From: Methanobacterium sp.
GTDB lineage: Archaea; Methanobacteriota; Methanobacteria; Methanobacteriales; Methanobacteriaceae
Assembly: GCA_003164415.1 (NCBI GenBank)
Contig: PLTK01000218.1
Span: 1 to 5,176 of the forward strand
Direction: 5' to 3'
Length of the DNA stretch: 5,176 nucleotides
Made by a program: the position numbers and the translations under genes. The notes under the pieces were generated by a model, which ran no database searches, had not been told where the DNA came from, and worked only from the letters and a program-made list of their open reading frames with translations. Below are positions 1-5,074 of the stretch, in pieces. Each line of letters begins with the position of its first letter. Within the stretch, counting starts at the first letter, position 1.

Positions 1-180
1 AATATTTGTTTTCATGGCTTATATATTATACGGGGGACATTTTACAAATGATCAAAACCCCTCTATCAATATTTAGCATGATTTTTACTATTTGAGTACC
101 GAAAGAAGCTTAAAATCCCTCTTAAAAACATGTTTTAGTAGAGATTAGATATAGTATGTACCTCTTCCCATATATACTCA

Positions 181-188
181 TTTTTTTT
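181..188 (+). terminator. T8 tract, possible terminator of an upstream gene
   Basis: Eight consecutive T follow a non-coding A+T-rich stretch. Archaeal transcription commonly ends at such tracts without a hairpin. If a + strand gene ends near the left edge, this could be its terminator. Poly-T runs are frequent in such A+T-rich DNA, so the call is weak. Confidence 0.25.
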
Positions 189-244
189 AGAGTTTAATGC
201 AAAAAATTTACCCATAACCGGTACCGATAAAAAAATTAAGAATC

Positions 245-271
245 TTGACATCCTTCACAATAAGATGTCAA
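245..271. repeat. Inverted repeat with perfect 8-bp arms and 11-base loop
   Basis: The left arm TTGACATC (245-252) is exactly complementary to the right arm GATGTCAA (264-271), with 11 bases between. Seven A run from 270 to 276, and a T6 tract follows at 280-285. It could be the stem of a terminator-like RNA hairpin for an upstream transcript or a regulator-binding dyad. No gene starts close enough downstream to choose. The arms contain G and C bases that are scarce in this intergenic DNA, which makes a chance match less likely. Confidence 0.5.
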
Positions 272-327
272 AAAAATAGTTTTTTAATTTTTAATTCAAT
301 GCCAATCCATATAATAAGAGATAATAT

Positions 328-361
328 TTGTCATTAAACAATCCCATGGTCAAAATGACAA
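328..361. repeat. Inverted repeat with 8-bp arms and 18-base loop
   Basis: The left arm TTGTCATT (328-335) pairs perfectly with AATGACAA (354-361). The 18-base loop contains the palindrome CCATGG (344-349). A further short match, CCAA at 302-305 with TTGG at 362-365, could extend the structure across a bulge. It lies about 160 bases before the first glycosyltransferase gene and upstream of its predicted TATA box, so it would be outside that transcript. A structured RNA, an operator or chance are all possible. Confidence 0.35.
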
Positions 362-458
362 TTGGTAACATTATATTCAACTTAAAATGTATAAGTGGTT
401 GTTTGGTTGTATTATTACTCAATCCACAACATAATCATAGCTTCAAATACTTTTTAAC

Positions 459-471
459 TCAAAGTATATAG
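459..471 (+). promoter_or_regulatory. Candidate archaeal BRE/TATA promoter for the first glycosyltransferase
   Basis: A purine-rich CAAAG followed by TATATA (465-470) resembles a BRE plus TATA box. Initiation about 25 bases downstream would fall near 493-497, giving a leader of about 28 bases to the ATG at 523 or about 46 to the ATG at 541. The position is plausible, but the motif is common in such A+T-rich DNA. Confidence 0.4.
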
Positions 472-522
472 GTTGATTAAATCAGAACGTAATACAAGTT
501 TTAATTTAAATCTCAAATAATA

Positions 523-1677
523 ATGGGGTTATGGGGTAAAATGATTAAAAAACAGATAAAGGGGTATATTGTAAAATCAGGTACTTACAAAGTTCTTGAA
601 CGTGAAAAAAATATTATAAAAGATGAAAATAAAAAATTGAAAACTGAAAATAATATTTTATACACAGAAAATAAAAAATTACTTGAAAAAACTAAGAATT
701 TAGAAGAAGATACTAAGAATTTAATTGACATAATACACACCAATAAAGAAAACAAATTAAACCTCCTTAATTATATTAACGAGCTTAATGACAAAATAGA
801 ACATTTAAAAAGAAATAATAATGATCTTAAATTGGTAATTAAAAACTTAAAAGGAGAAAATAGAAGTTTAAAACAAATATATCTGAATGATGATATTCCA
901 TTTTCACCAGACTACAATAAATTTACAGTTATATTACCCTACTGTAGAACCGATGATCCTGATCGTGAACAGAATTTAGACATAACCTTGCGTTATTTGA
1001 GTAGTATTGGCATTAAAAATTTAATAATATCTGAACATTCCAAGGTTTCATATGAAAGGTTATTAATGGAGGAATATGGAGATCTTTTCGATTCATTTAA
1101 AGTTATTTCTAATAATTCAGATAAAAACATATTTAATACATCTCTAGCGATTAATAGGGGGGTTATAGAATCTGAAACATCATATTTTGCCATATTTGAT
1201 GCAGATTGTCTTACTGAAAAAAAGAATATAGATATGGCCATAAATTTACTAGATAATGGTTATGAATTAGTACATCCTTTTAATCGAATAATAAAAGATA
1301 TATCAGATAAAGAAAAATTTAAAGAGGAATATGATTTCAAAACTGTTAAATCAAAAACACAATATAGGGATATGGCAGATGGGGGCATTGTATTCTGGAA
1401 TAAAGAAAGTTTTATTGATATAGGTATGGAAAATGAATATTTCAATGGTTGGGGTGGAGAAGATAACGAAATTTTAGTTAGAGCCAGTTTATCCCAGATT
1501 AAACAGATAAGAATAGATGATATATTGTATCACCTTTACCATGAGCGACCACTAGAAAAATCTGAAAACAATTTGGAACAGATAAAAAAAATAGAGAAAA
1601 TAGTAAGTAAAGAAGATCTTTTAGATGAAATTAATAAATGGCCATGGGTTGAAAGTGCCAAAAAAAACTTAAGATAG
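523..1677 (+). CDS. Coiled-coil glycosyltransferase, GT-A fold with galactosyltransferase-type C-terminal motif
   Basis: This is a probable cytosolic or membrane-associated transferase that adds a sugar from a nucleotide donor to a surface glycan. Residues about 22-118 form a Lys/Asn/Glu-rich coiled coil. The GT-A domain starts near 133 (FTVILPYCR), with a DxD metal/nucleotide motif in FDAD (226-228). GWGGEDNE (309-316) closely resembles the acceptor and catalytic motif of beta-1,4-galactosyltransferases and chondroitin-polymerase-type enzymes (Glyco_transf_7C family). His 337 or His 340 is a candidate metal ligand. There is no signal peptide or membrane span. The start is uncertain: ATG 523 has no ribosome binding site, while ATG 541 (MIKKQIKGY) follows a GGGGT. 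The stop lies just after an A8 run, and a -1 shift there would add 36 residues. The galactosyl specificity is inference. Confidence 0.85.
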   Translation: MGLWGKMIKKQIKGYIVKSGTYKVLEREKNIIKDENKKLKTENNILYTENKKLLEKTKNLEEDTKNLIDIIHTNKENKLNLLNYINELNDKIEHLKRNNNDLKLVIKNLKGENRSLKQIYLNDDIPFSPDYNKFTVILPYCRTDDPDREQNLDITLRYLSSIGIKNLIISEHSKVSYERLLMEEYGDLFDSFKVISNNSDKNIFNTSLAINRGVIESETSYFAIFDADCLTEKKNIDMAINLLDNGYELVHPFNRIIKDISDKEKFKEEYDFKTVKSKTQYRDMADGGIVFWNKESFIDIGMENEYFNGWGGEDNEILVRASLSQIKQIRIDDILYHLYHERPLEKSENNLEQIKKIEKIVSKEDLLDEINKWPWVESAKKNLR

Positions 1678-1778
1678 TTTGGGATCATCAAGCTGATTTA
1701 TCAAAAGATAAAACATTACCCAATGGGTATCTTTCTAAAATAAAATATTTATCTAAAGCTATTTCCATGTTCTTATGA
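1662..1778 (+). other. Possible -1 frame extension of the first glycosyltransferase (slippery A AAA AAC)
   Basis: The glycosyltransferase ends with codons AAA AAA AAC TTA AGA TAG. The heptamer A AAA AAC (1662-1668) is a classical -1 slippery sequence in the correct phase. After a -1 slip, reading resumes at CTT (1668) and stays open for 36 codons to TGA 1776-1778, directly before a T8 tract. The added peptide begins LKIVWDHQADLSKDK and has an ordinary protein-like composition including Trp, His, Gln and Asp. The same extension results if the A8 run (1660-1667) should be A9. It could therefore be a sequencing error, a decayed or phase-variable 3' end, programmed frameshifting, or chance. I do not recognise the peptide. 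Confidence 0.35.
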
Positions 1779-1786
1779 TTTTTTTT
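1779..1786 (+). terminator. T8 tract, candidate archaeal terminator
   Basis: Eight T begin immediately after the TGA that ends the -1 frame extension and about 100 bases after the annotated stop of the first glycosyltransferase. A poly-T tract on the coding strand is the usual euryarchaeal termination signal. The tight fit to the TGA is suggestive that the extension was, or is, the true gene end. Confidence 0.45.
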
Positions 1787-1942
1787 AGGGTTGGCCCGTA
1801 TTCTGATTTTTTCTATTCATTAAAAAGGAATATTATTTCCTATATCCCAAAAAAAAATCTATTTTAAATTGAATATAAATTTCCTTTTTTCGATAAATGA
1901 ACATTAAATTCAAAGTTTCCATTAGTAAATTGTGTGAATACA

Positions 1943-1955
1943 GCAAAATTATATA
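1943..1955 (+). promoter_or_regulatory. Candidate BRE/TATA promoter of the tandem glycosyltransferase operon
   Basis: GCAAAA followed by TTATATA (1949-1955) resembles an archaeal BRE and TATA box. Initiation about 25 bases on would be near 1977-1981, leaving a leader of about 35 bases that includes the ribosome binding site at 2004-2010. No operator-like palindrome is visible here. Confidence 0.5.
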
Positions 1956-2003
1956 CAATCTGAAGTAATTAATAAGAATTATTGAATATTTAAGTTTTAA
2001 TTA

Positions 2004-2010
2004 GGGGTGG
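2004..2010 (+). promoter_or_regulatory. Ribosome binding site GGGGTGG deciding a TTG start
   Basis: GGGGTGG contains the GGTG core complementary to the archaeal 16S 3' end. It is five bases before TTG 2016, a normal spacing. The alternative start GTG 2007 lies inside this motif and would have no separate ribosome binding site. Confidence 0.6.
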
Positions 2011-2015
2011 AAATT

Positions 2016-3191
2016 TTGGATGATCAAGTGAATGTGTCGATAATAGTTCCTGTTTACAATGTAGAAAAGTACCTTGAAAAATGTCTAGAAAGCATTATCA
2101 ACCAAACATTGAAAAACTTGGAGATTATTTGTGTAAATGACGGTTCAACAGATAATTCACTCCAAATTTTAGAAGACTATGCTAAAAAAGATCAACGAAT
2201 AAAAATTATAAATAAAAAAAATAGAGGTAGCGGTGCAGCAAAGAATACAGGTATGAAAAATGCATCGGGAGAGTATATTGGTTTTGTTGATTCTGATGAT
2301 TGGGTAGATTTAGCAATGTTTGAAAAATTATACGATCGGGCTAAATCACAAAAAAGTGACATGGTGATGTGTCCCATATATATCTATGATAATGTTAATC
2401 AAGGATCAGAATATGATCTCTCCTATTTTAATTTAGATTGTTTTAATGAAGATTTTGACGATGCATTTGATTACACTAAAACTAAAGAATTTTTTTTTAA
2501 AATAAGTGTAACACCAACTAACAAAATTTATAGAACAAAATTTTTACACGATATATGTGCTAAATTTCCGGAAGGTTTAATATTTGAAGATAACCCCTTT
2601 TTTTATAAGACATTTCTAAACGCCAGAAATGTATCTTTAATAAGAGATTTTTTATATTTTTATAGGGTTAACAGGTCTAATTCAGTAATGTCAAAGGCAG
2701 ATAAAAAATATTTTGATGTGGTTAAAATCCAAAACATTAGCAGAACTATTTTTTTATCAGATCCTAAATTCAATGAGTTTAAGGTTGATTTATTAAATTA
2801 TCAAATTGGCAGTATCTTTAACCGTTATGAGCAAGTATCTGAAGATTATAAAAAGGAATTCTTTGAACTTATTAAGACAGATTTTCACAATATTAAACTT
2901 GAGAATTATGAATTTGAACAACTAAATCAAGCAAGAAAAAATAAATATCAAAATGTTATTAATTCAAGTTCTTACAGAGAGTTTGAACTTTTAGAGAAGA
3001 TCAAATCATTGGAATCAACATATCATAATGATTTAAGAATACACAAGCAAATATTAGATAAACAAAAACAAGATTATGAAAAACTGCTTGAATCTAAAGA
3101 ACAAATTATTAGCGAAATAAACTCGTCTAATAGTTGGAAATTGACCAAACCCCTTAGAAACTTGGGAAAATCATTAAAGAGTTTGAGATAG
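2016..3191 (+). CDS. Family 2 glycosyltransferase (GT2) with C-terminal coiled-coil tail, first of a tandem pair
   Basis: This enzyme transfers a sugar from a nucleotide donor, probably during surface polysaccharide or glycoprotein-glycan assembly on the cytosolic face of the membrane. Counting from TTG 2016 (391 residues), it starts with a GT-A core: SIIVPVYNVE, then VNDGSTD (40-46), then the DxD motif DSDD (92-95) and the likely catalytic-base motif EDNPFF (191-196). Residues about 270-370 are helical and charged. The protein ends with NSWKLTKPLRNLGKSLK, a tail motif known from many surface-glycan glycosyltransferases. TTG 2016 is preferred to GTG 2007 because of the ribosome binding site and because the product then begins MDDQVNVSII, like the paralogue's MDKIKISVII. 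It is probably cotranscribed with the gene 24 bases downstream. Family is clear, substrate unknown. Confidence 0.92.
   Translation: MDDQVNVSIIVPVYNVEKYLEKCLESIINQTLKNLEIICVNDGSTDNSLQILEDYAKKDQRIKIINKKNRGSGAAKNTGMKNASGEYIGFVDSDDWVDLAMFEKLYDRAKSQKSDMVMCPIYIYDNVNQGSEYDLSYFNLDCFNEDFDDAFDYTKTKEFFFKISVTPTNKIYRTKFLHDICAKFPEGLIFEDNPFFYKTFLNARNVSLIRDFLYFYRVNRSNSVMSKADKKYFDVVKIQNISRTIFLSDPKFNEFKVDLLNYQIGSIFNRYEQVSEDYKKEFFELIKTDFHNIKLENYEFEQLNQARKNKYQNVINSSSYREFELLEKIKSLESTYHNDLRIHKQILDKQKQDYEKLLESKEQIISEINSSNSWKLTKPLRNLGKSLKSLR
2964..3191 (+). repeat. Conserved C-terminal tail block, copy 1
   Basis: The last 75 codons, from SSSYREFELLE to the stop, align without gaps to the same block in the next gene (4179-4406). 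By hand count, 60 of 75 residues are identical, and so are about 183 of 225 coding bases (about 81%). The region before it, between the catalytic core and the tail, is much less alike. This is within-gene homology from duplication, not a mobile element. Confidence 0.75.
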
Positions 3192-3202
3192 GATCTCTAC
3201 AA

Positions 3203-3208
3203 AGGGCG
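3203..3208 (+). promoter_or_regulatory. Weak ribosome binding site AGGGCG of the second GT2 gene
   Basis: AGGGCG is seven bases before ATG 3216 in the 24-base gap between the tandem genes. It is a poor match to GGAGG or GGTG, so translation may partly depend on ribosomes arriving from the preceding gene. Confidence 0.4.
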
Positions 3209-3215
3209 TATTAAA

Positions 3216-4406
3216 ATGGATAAAATTAAAATATCAGTAATAATTCCAGTATATAATGTGGAAAATTATCTTAGACAATGTTTAGATAGCATAACCAATC
3301 AGACATTAAAAGAAATCGAAATCATATGTGTAAATGATGGTTCAACAGATACTTCTCTTCAAATCTTAGAAGAATATGCTCATAAAGATGGAAGAATTCA
3401 AATAATTAATATAGAAAATAGTGGTATAGGCGCAGCACGAAAAATTGGTTTAGATGTTTCTAATGGTGATTTCATAGCTTTTGTTGATTCTGATGATTGG
3501 GTTAAGTTAGATGCTTATGAAAAACTTTACAGTCATGCTGTTTTAAATCATTCAGATATTGTATTTTTTAACACAGAAAGTTATGATGAAAATAAAGATA
3601 ATTATATATTTTTAGATAGATATGATATTATTAAATATTTTGAGGATAATAAAATCGATTTTAAACTTAATTTTAATTATAAAGATATAAAACCATTTGT
3701 ATTAAACAGAAATTTCGCTGCATGGAACAAGTTATATAAATCTGAATTTTTAAAAAGTTATAACGATTTTTATTTCCCAAAACATATCACCTTCGAAGAT
3801 GTACCATTTCATGTACAAGTAATGTTGAGGGCGAAGAGAATATCATTCTGTACCGAAAAATTATACACCTATCGACTCTCGAATATTAATTCTAAAACTA
3901 ATTCTTCCTATAAAACAAGAAATATCTTTAACATATTTGTTGTTGTAGATAAGGTCAAAGATGTTCTTATTGATAGTAATAAAATGGATGAATTCCAATC
4001 TGAATTTAACATATTTAAGATAGGCCAATTGTATAATTGGTTTGAAAAATGTGCAGATATTTATAAAAAAGAATTTTTTAACCTGATTAGACAAGAATTT
4101 GAGAATATGAATATGGGAAATAATGATATTAATAAATTGACCACACAGACCAAAAATGATTATGAATATATAATGAAATCCTCATCCTACAGAGAGTTTG
4201 AACTTTTAGAACAGATCAGGACCATGGAATCTACATATTACAATGAGTTGAGAATTCATAAGCAAATATTGAACAGTCGCAAACAAGATTATGAGAAACA
4301 ACTTGAATCTAAAGAACAAATAATTAATGAAATAAGCTCTTCTAATAGTTGGAAATTGACAAAACCCCTTAGAAACCTTGGAAATTCATTGAAGAAATTG
4401 AAATAA
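3216..4406 (+). CDS. Family 2 glycosyltransferase (GT2) with C-terminal coiled-coil tail, second of a tandem pair
   Basis: This is a paralogue of the preceding gene, with the same architecture and nearly the same length (396 residues). The GT-A core begins SVIIPVYNVE (7-16), with VNDGSTD (39-45), the metal/nucleotide motif DSDD (91-94) and the probable catalytic-base motif FEDVPF (193-198). The segment 97-320 differs strongly from its neighbour and probably sets acceptor choice. The last 75 residues match the neighbour's at 80% and finish with NSWKLTKPLRNLG (377-389). There is no signal peptide or membrane span. Lying 24 bases after its paralogue with no promoter between, it is most likely cotranscribed. 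It probably adds a different sugar, or makes a different linkage, in the same surface glycan. The family is well supported. The specificity cannot be read from sequence. Confidence 0.93.
   Translation: MDKIKISVIIPVYNVENYLRQCLDSITNQTLKEIEIICVNDGSTDTSLQILEEYAHKDGRIQIINIENSGIGAARKIGLDVSNGDFIAFVDSDDWVKLDAYEKLYSHAVLNHSDIVFFNTESYDENKDNYIFLDRYDIIKYFEDNKIDFKLNFNYKDIKPFVLNRNFAAWNKLYKSEFLKSYNDFYFPKHITFEDVPFHVQVMLRAKRISFCTEKLYTYRLSNINSKTNSSYKTRNIFNIFVVVDKVKDVLIDSNKMDEFQSEFNIFKIGQLYNWFEKCADIYKKEFFNLIRQEFENMNMGNNDINKLTTQTKNDYEYIMKSSSYREFELLEQIRTMESTYYNELRIHKQILNSRKQDYEKQLESKEQIINEISSSNSWKLTKPLRNLGNSLKKLK
4179..4406 (+). repeat. Conserved C-terminal tail block, copy 2
   Basis: This is the partner of the block at 2964-3191. 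Differences are scattered over both silent and replacement positions rather than clustered, so a very recent gene conversion is not indicated. A retained tail function or an older duplication fits better. Confidence 0.75.
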
Positions 4407-4432
4407 ACTATTTATTATTCAGTTCTATTTAA

Positions 4433-4442
4433 TTTTTTTTTT
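4433..4442 (+). terminator. T10 tract, probable terminator of the GT2 operon
   Basis: Ten consecutive T start 27 bases after the stop of the second GT2 gene, with no G+C-rich hairpin before them. This is the form expected for archaeal termination. It separates the glycan genes from the regulator gene that follows. Confidence 0.6.
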
Positions 4443-4496
4443 ACATACTGTATCAAATATATTAAGTATATTAATGATAGCAAGTAATTAATTAAT

Positions 4497-4516
4497 ATAG
4501 TTGATATATCAACTAT
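4497..4516 (+). promoter_or_regulatory. 20-bp perfect palindrome, probable MarR operator overlapping the regulator's own TATA box
   Basis: The twenty bases centred between 4506 and 4507 are a perfect palindrome with core TTGATATATCAA (4501-4512). The same 12-bp core recurs before the downstream transporter gene. MarR-family dimers bind palindromes of this kind near their own genes. The centre ATATAT (4504-4509) could be the TATA box: initiation about 25 bases on would give a 25-base leader to ATG 4557. Binding would then exclude TBP. An alternative TATA at 4455-4461 would instead put the operator just after the start site. Confidence 0.7.
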
Positions 4517-4544
4517 TATTTAATAAAAAATAATTTAAAAATTT

Positions 4545-4550
4545 GAAGGT
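4545..4550 (+). promoter_or_regulatory. Ribosome binding site GAAGGT of the regulator gene
   Basis: GAAGGT ends six bases before ATG 4557, a normal spacing that supports this start. The match is moderate, weaker than the AAGGAGG of the following transporter gene, which fits a regulator made in small amounts. Confidence 0.55.
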
Positions 4551-4556
4551 AATTAA

Positions 4557-4982
4557 ATGAAATATTCCCGTGATGAAACAACCCCATGGTTAGTTTATAA
4601 AGCAAGACACCTGCTTAAAAAAAGAATTCAAAATAAACTTAAGGATTATGATATTTCATCCGAACAATGGAGTGTTTTAAATACTGTTTATCTGAAAAAA
4701 GGGTGCAATCAAATAACTTTAGCAGAAATTTTACTTAAAGATGGGGCTACTATTACCAGAATTTTGAATATACTCGAAAATAAAAAGCTCGTAAAAAGAG
4801 AGAAATCAACACATGATAAAAGGGAATATTTAATATATCTAACTGAATATGGTATTAATTTGTATAATAAAGCTTTACCAGTCGTAGTAAAAAATACAAA
4901 AGAGACAGATTCAATATTCAGTGATAATGAGCTCAAAGAATTGCATTATTTACTAAACAAATTAGTTTTAAGTTTAGAATAA
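4557..4982 (+). CDS. MarR-family winged-helix transcriptional regulator
   Basis: This 141-residue protein has the usual MarR length and is expected to bind palindromic DNA as a dimer, releasing it when it meets a ligand. The N-terminal helix (about 10-30) and the C-terminal helices (about 100-140) would form the dimer interface. The winged helix-turn-helix covers about 33-96: QWSVLNTVY, then ITLAEILLKDGATITRILNI as the recognition helix region, then the wing. The family signature DxRxxxxxLTxxG is intact at Asp87, Arg89, Leu95, Thr96 and Gly99. A single Cys (50) does not show the paired-Cys pattern of redox sensors. Matching palindromes lie before this gene and before the transporter gene 92 bases downstream, so it probably represses both. 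The ligand is unknown. Confidence 0.93.
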   Translation: MKYSRDETTPWLVYKARHLLKKRIQNKLKDYDISSEQWSVLNTVYLKKGCNQITLAEILLKDGATITRILNILENKKLVKREKSTHDKREYLIYLTEYGINLYNKALPVVVKNTKETDSIFSDNELKELHYLLNKLVLSLE

Positions 4983-4988
4983 ATTTAA

Positions 4989-4995
4989 TTTTTTT
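4989..4995 (+). terminator. T7 tract after the regulator gene
   Basis: Seven T begin seven bases after the regulator's TAA and are followed directly by seven A, making a T7A7 block (4989-5002). The T tract could terminate the regulator transcript. The A tract sits just before the transporter operator and could form part of its promoter upstream element. Partial read-through into the transporter gene cannot be excluded. Confidence 0.45.
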
Positions 4996-5006
4996 AAAAA
5001 AATATA

Positions 5007-5020
5007 ATTGATATATCAAT
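5007..5020 (+). promoter_or_regulatory. 14-bp palindrome, probable MarR operator and TATA box of the transporter gene
   Basis: ATTGATATATCAAT is a perfect palindrome with core TTGATATATCAA (5008-5019), identical to the core before the regulator gene. An extra half-site ATTGAT follows at 5022-5027. If the central ATATAT (5011-5016) is the TATA box, initiation near 5039 gives a leader of about 36 bases. A second TATA-like TTTATAAA (5034-5041) would start RNA close to or inside the ribosome binding site, so it fits less well. Confidence 0.68.
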
Positions 5021-5063
5021 AATTGATTAGTCATTTATAAATTCAGAATTCACATAAAACTTT

Positions 5064-5070
5064 AAGGAGG
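5064..5070 (+). promoter_or_regulatory. Strong ribosome binding site AAGGAGG of the transporter gene
   Basis: AAGGAGG, four bases before ATG 5075, is the strongest ribosome binding site in the window. It fixes this start and suggests high expression once repression is lifted. Confidence 0.75.
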
Positions 5071-5074
5071 AAAT

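Larger units (their letters stand above)
1..522. other. Non-coding leader region, no convincing gene
   Basis: No reading frame here looks like a gene. Two + frames are open at the left edge: one from base 2 stops at 74-76 after 24 codons, and one from base 3 stops at 93-95 after 30 mostly hydrophobic codons. Either could be the 3' end of a gene outside the window, but nothing in the short peptides decides it. The region holds a T8 tract (181-188), the 8-bp palindrome CGGTACCG (219-226), two inverted repeats with 8-bp arms (245-271 and 328-361) and a TATA-like promoter near 465. Short - strand frames lack ribosome binding sites and were not called. Confidence 0.6.
1678..2006. other. Intergenic region between first and second glycosyltransferase genes
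   Basis: Apart from the possible -1 frame extension up to 1778, no coding sequence is evident. The stretch holds T tracts at 1779-1786, 1806-1811 and 1885-1890, an A9 run at 1849-1857, and a short GGGTTGGCCC hairpin candidate at 1788-1797. It also has an imperfect direct repeat of the form GAATATxAxTTTCCT at 1828-1841 and 1871-1885. A TATA-like promoter near 1949 closes the region. The T tracts and the promoter suggest that the first glycosyltransferase is transcribed separately from the tandem pair. Confidence 0.55.

Noticed and set aside
96..227. Heptamer GTACCGA repeated at 96-102 and 221-227
   Set aside because: Only seven bases, two copies, no regular spacing and no third copy seen, so not a repeat array or CRISPR.
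245..273. TTGACA at 245-250 as a bacterial -35 box
   Set aside because: No TATAAT-like -10 element stands 16-18 bases downstream, and the hexamer is part of an inverted repeat arm.
993..1241. 82-codon reading frame on the - strand inside the first glycosyltransferase
   Set aside because: It lies wholly opposite the GT-A catalytic region, which shows clear family motifs, and has no ribosome binding site or domain. The same applies to the other antisense frames at 1260-1445, 2192-2377, 3861-4094 and 4709-4936.
1788..1857. Long imperfect hairpin between TTTTTTTTAGGG (1779-1790) and CCCAAAAAAAAA (1846-1857)
   Set aside because: It needs a bulged A and a 55-base loop, and is mostly A-T pairs between homopolymer runs that are frequent in this DNA. 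The T8 tract alone explains termination.
1828..1885. Imperfect direct repeat GAATATTATTTCCT / GAATATAAATTTCCT
   Set aside because: Low-complexity A+T sequence, only two copies, not positioned relative to any gene. Likely chance.
2016..4406. Insertion sequence or mobile element carrying the paired paralogues
   Set aside because: No transposase, terminal inverted repeats or target-site duplications were seen. The repeat is explained by gene duplication.
5034..5041. TTTATAAA as the main TATA box of the transporter gene
   Set aside because: Initiation about 25 bases downstream would fall at about 5062-5066, at or inside the ribosome binding site (5064-5070). The TATA-like core of the palindrome gives a workable leader.
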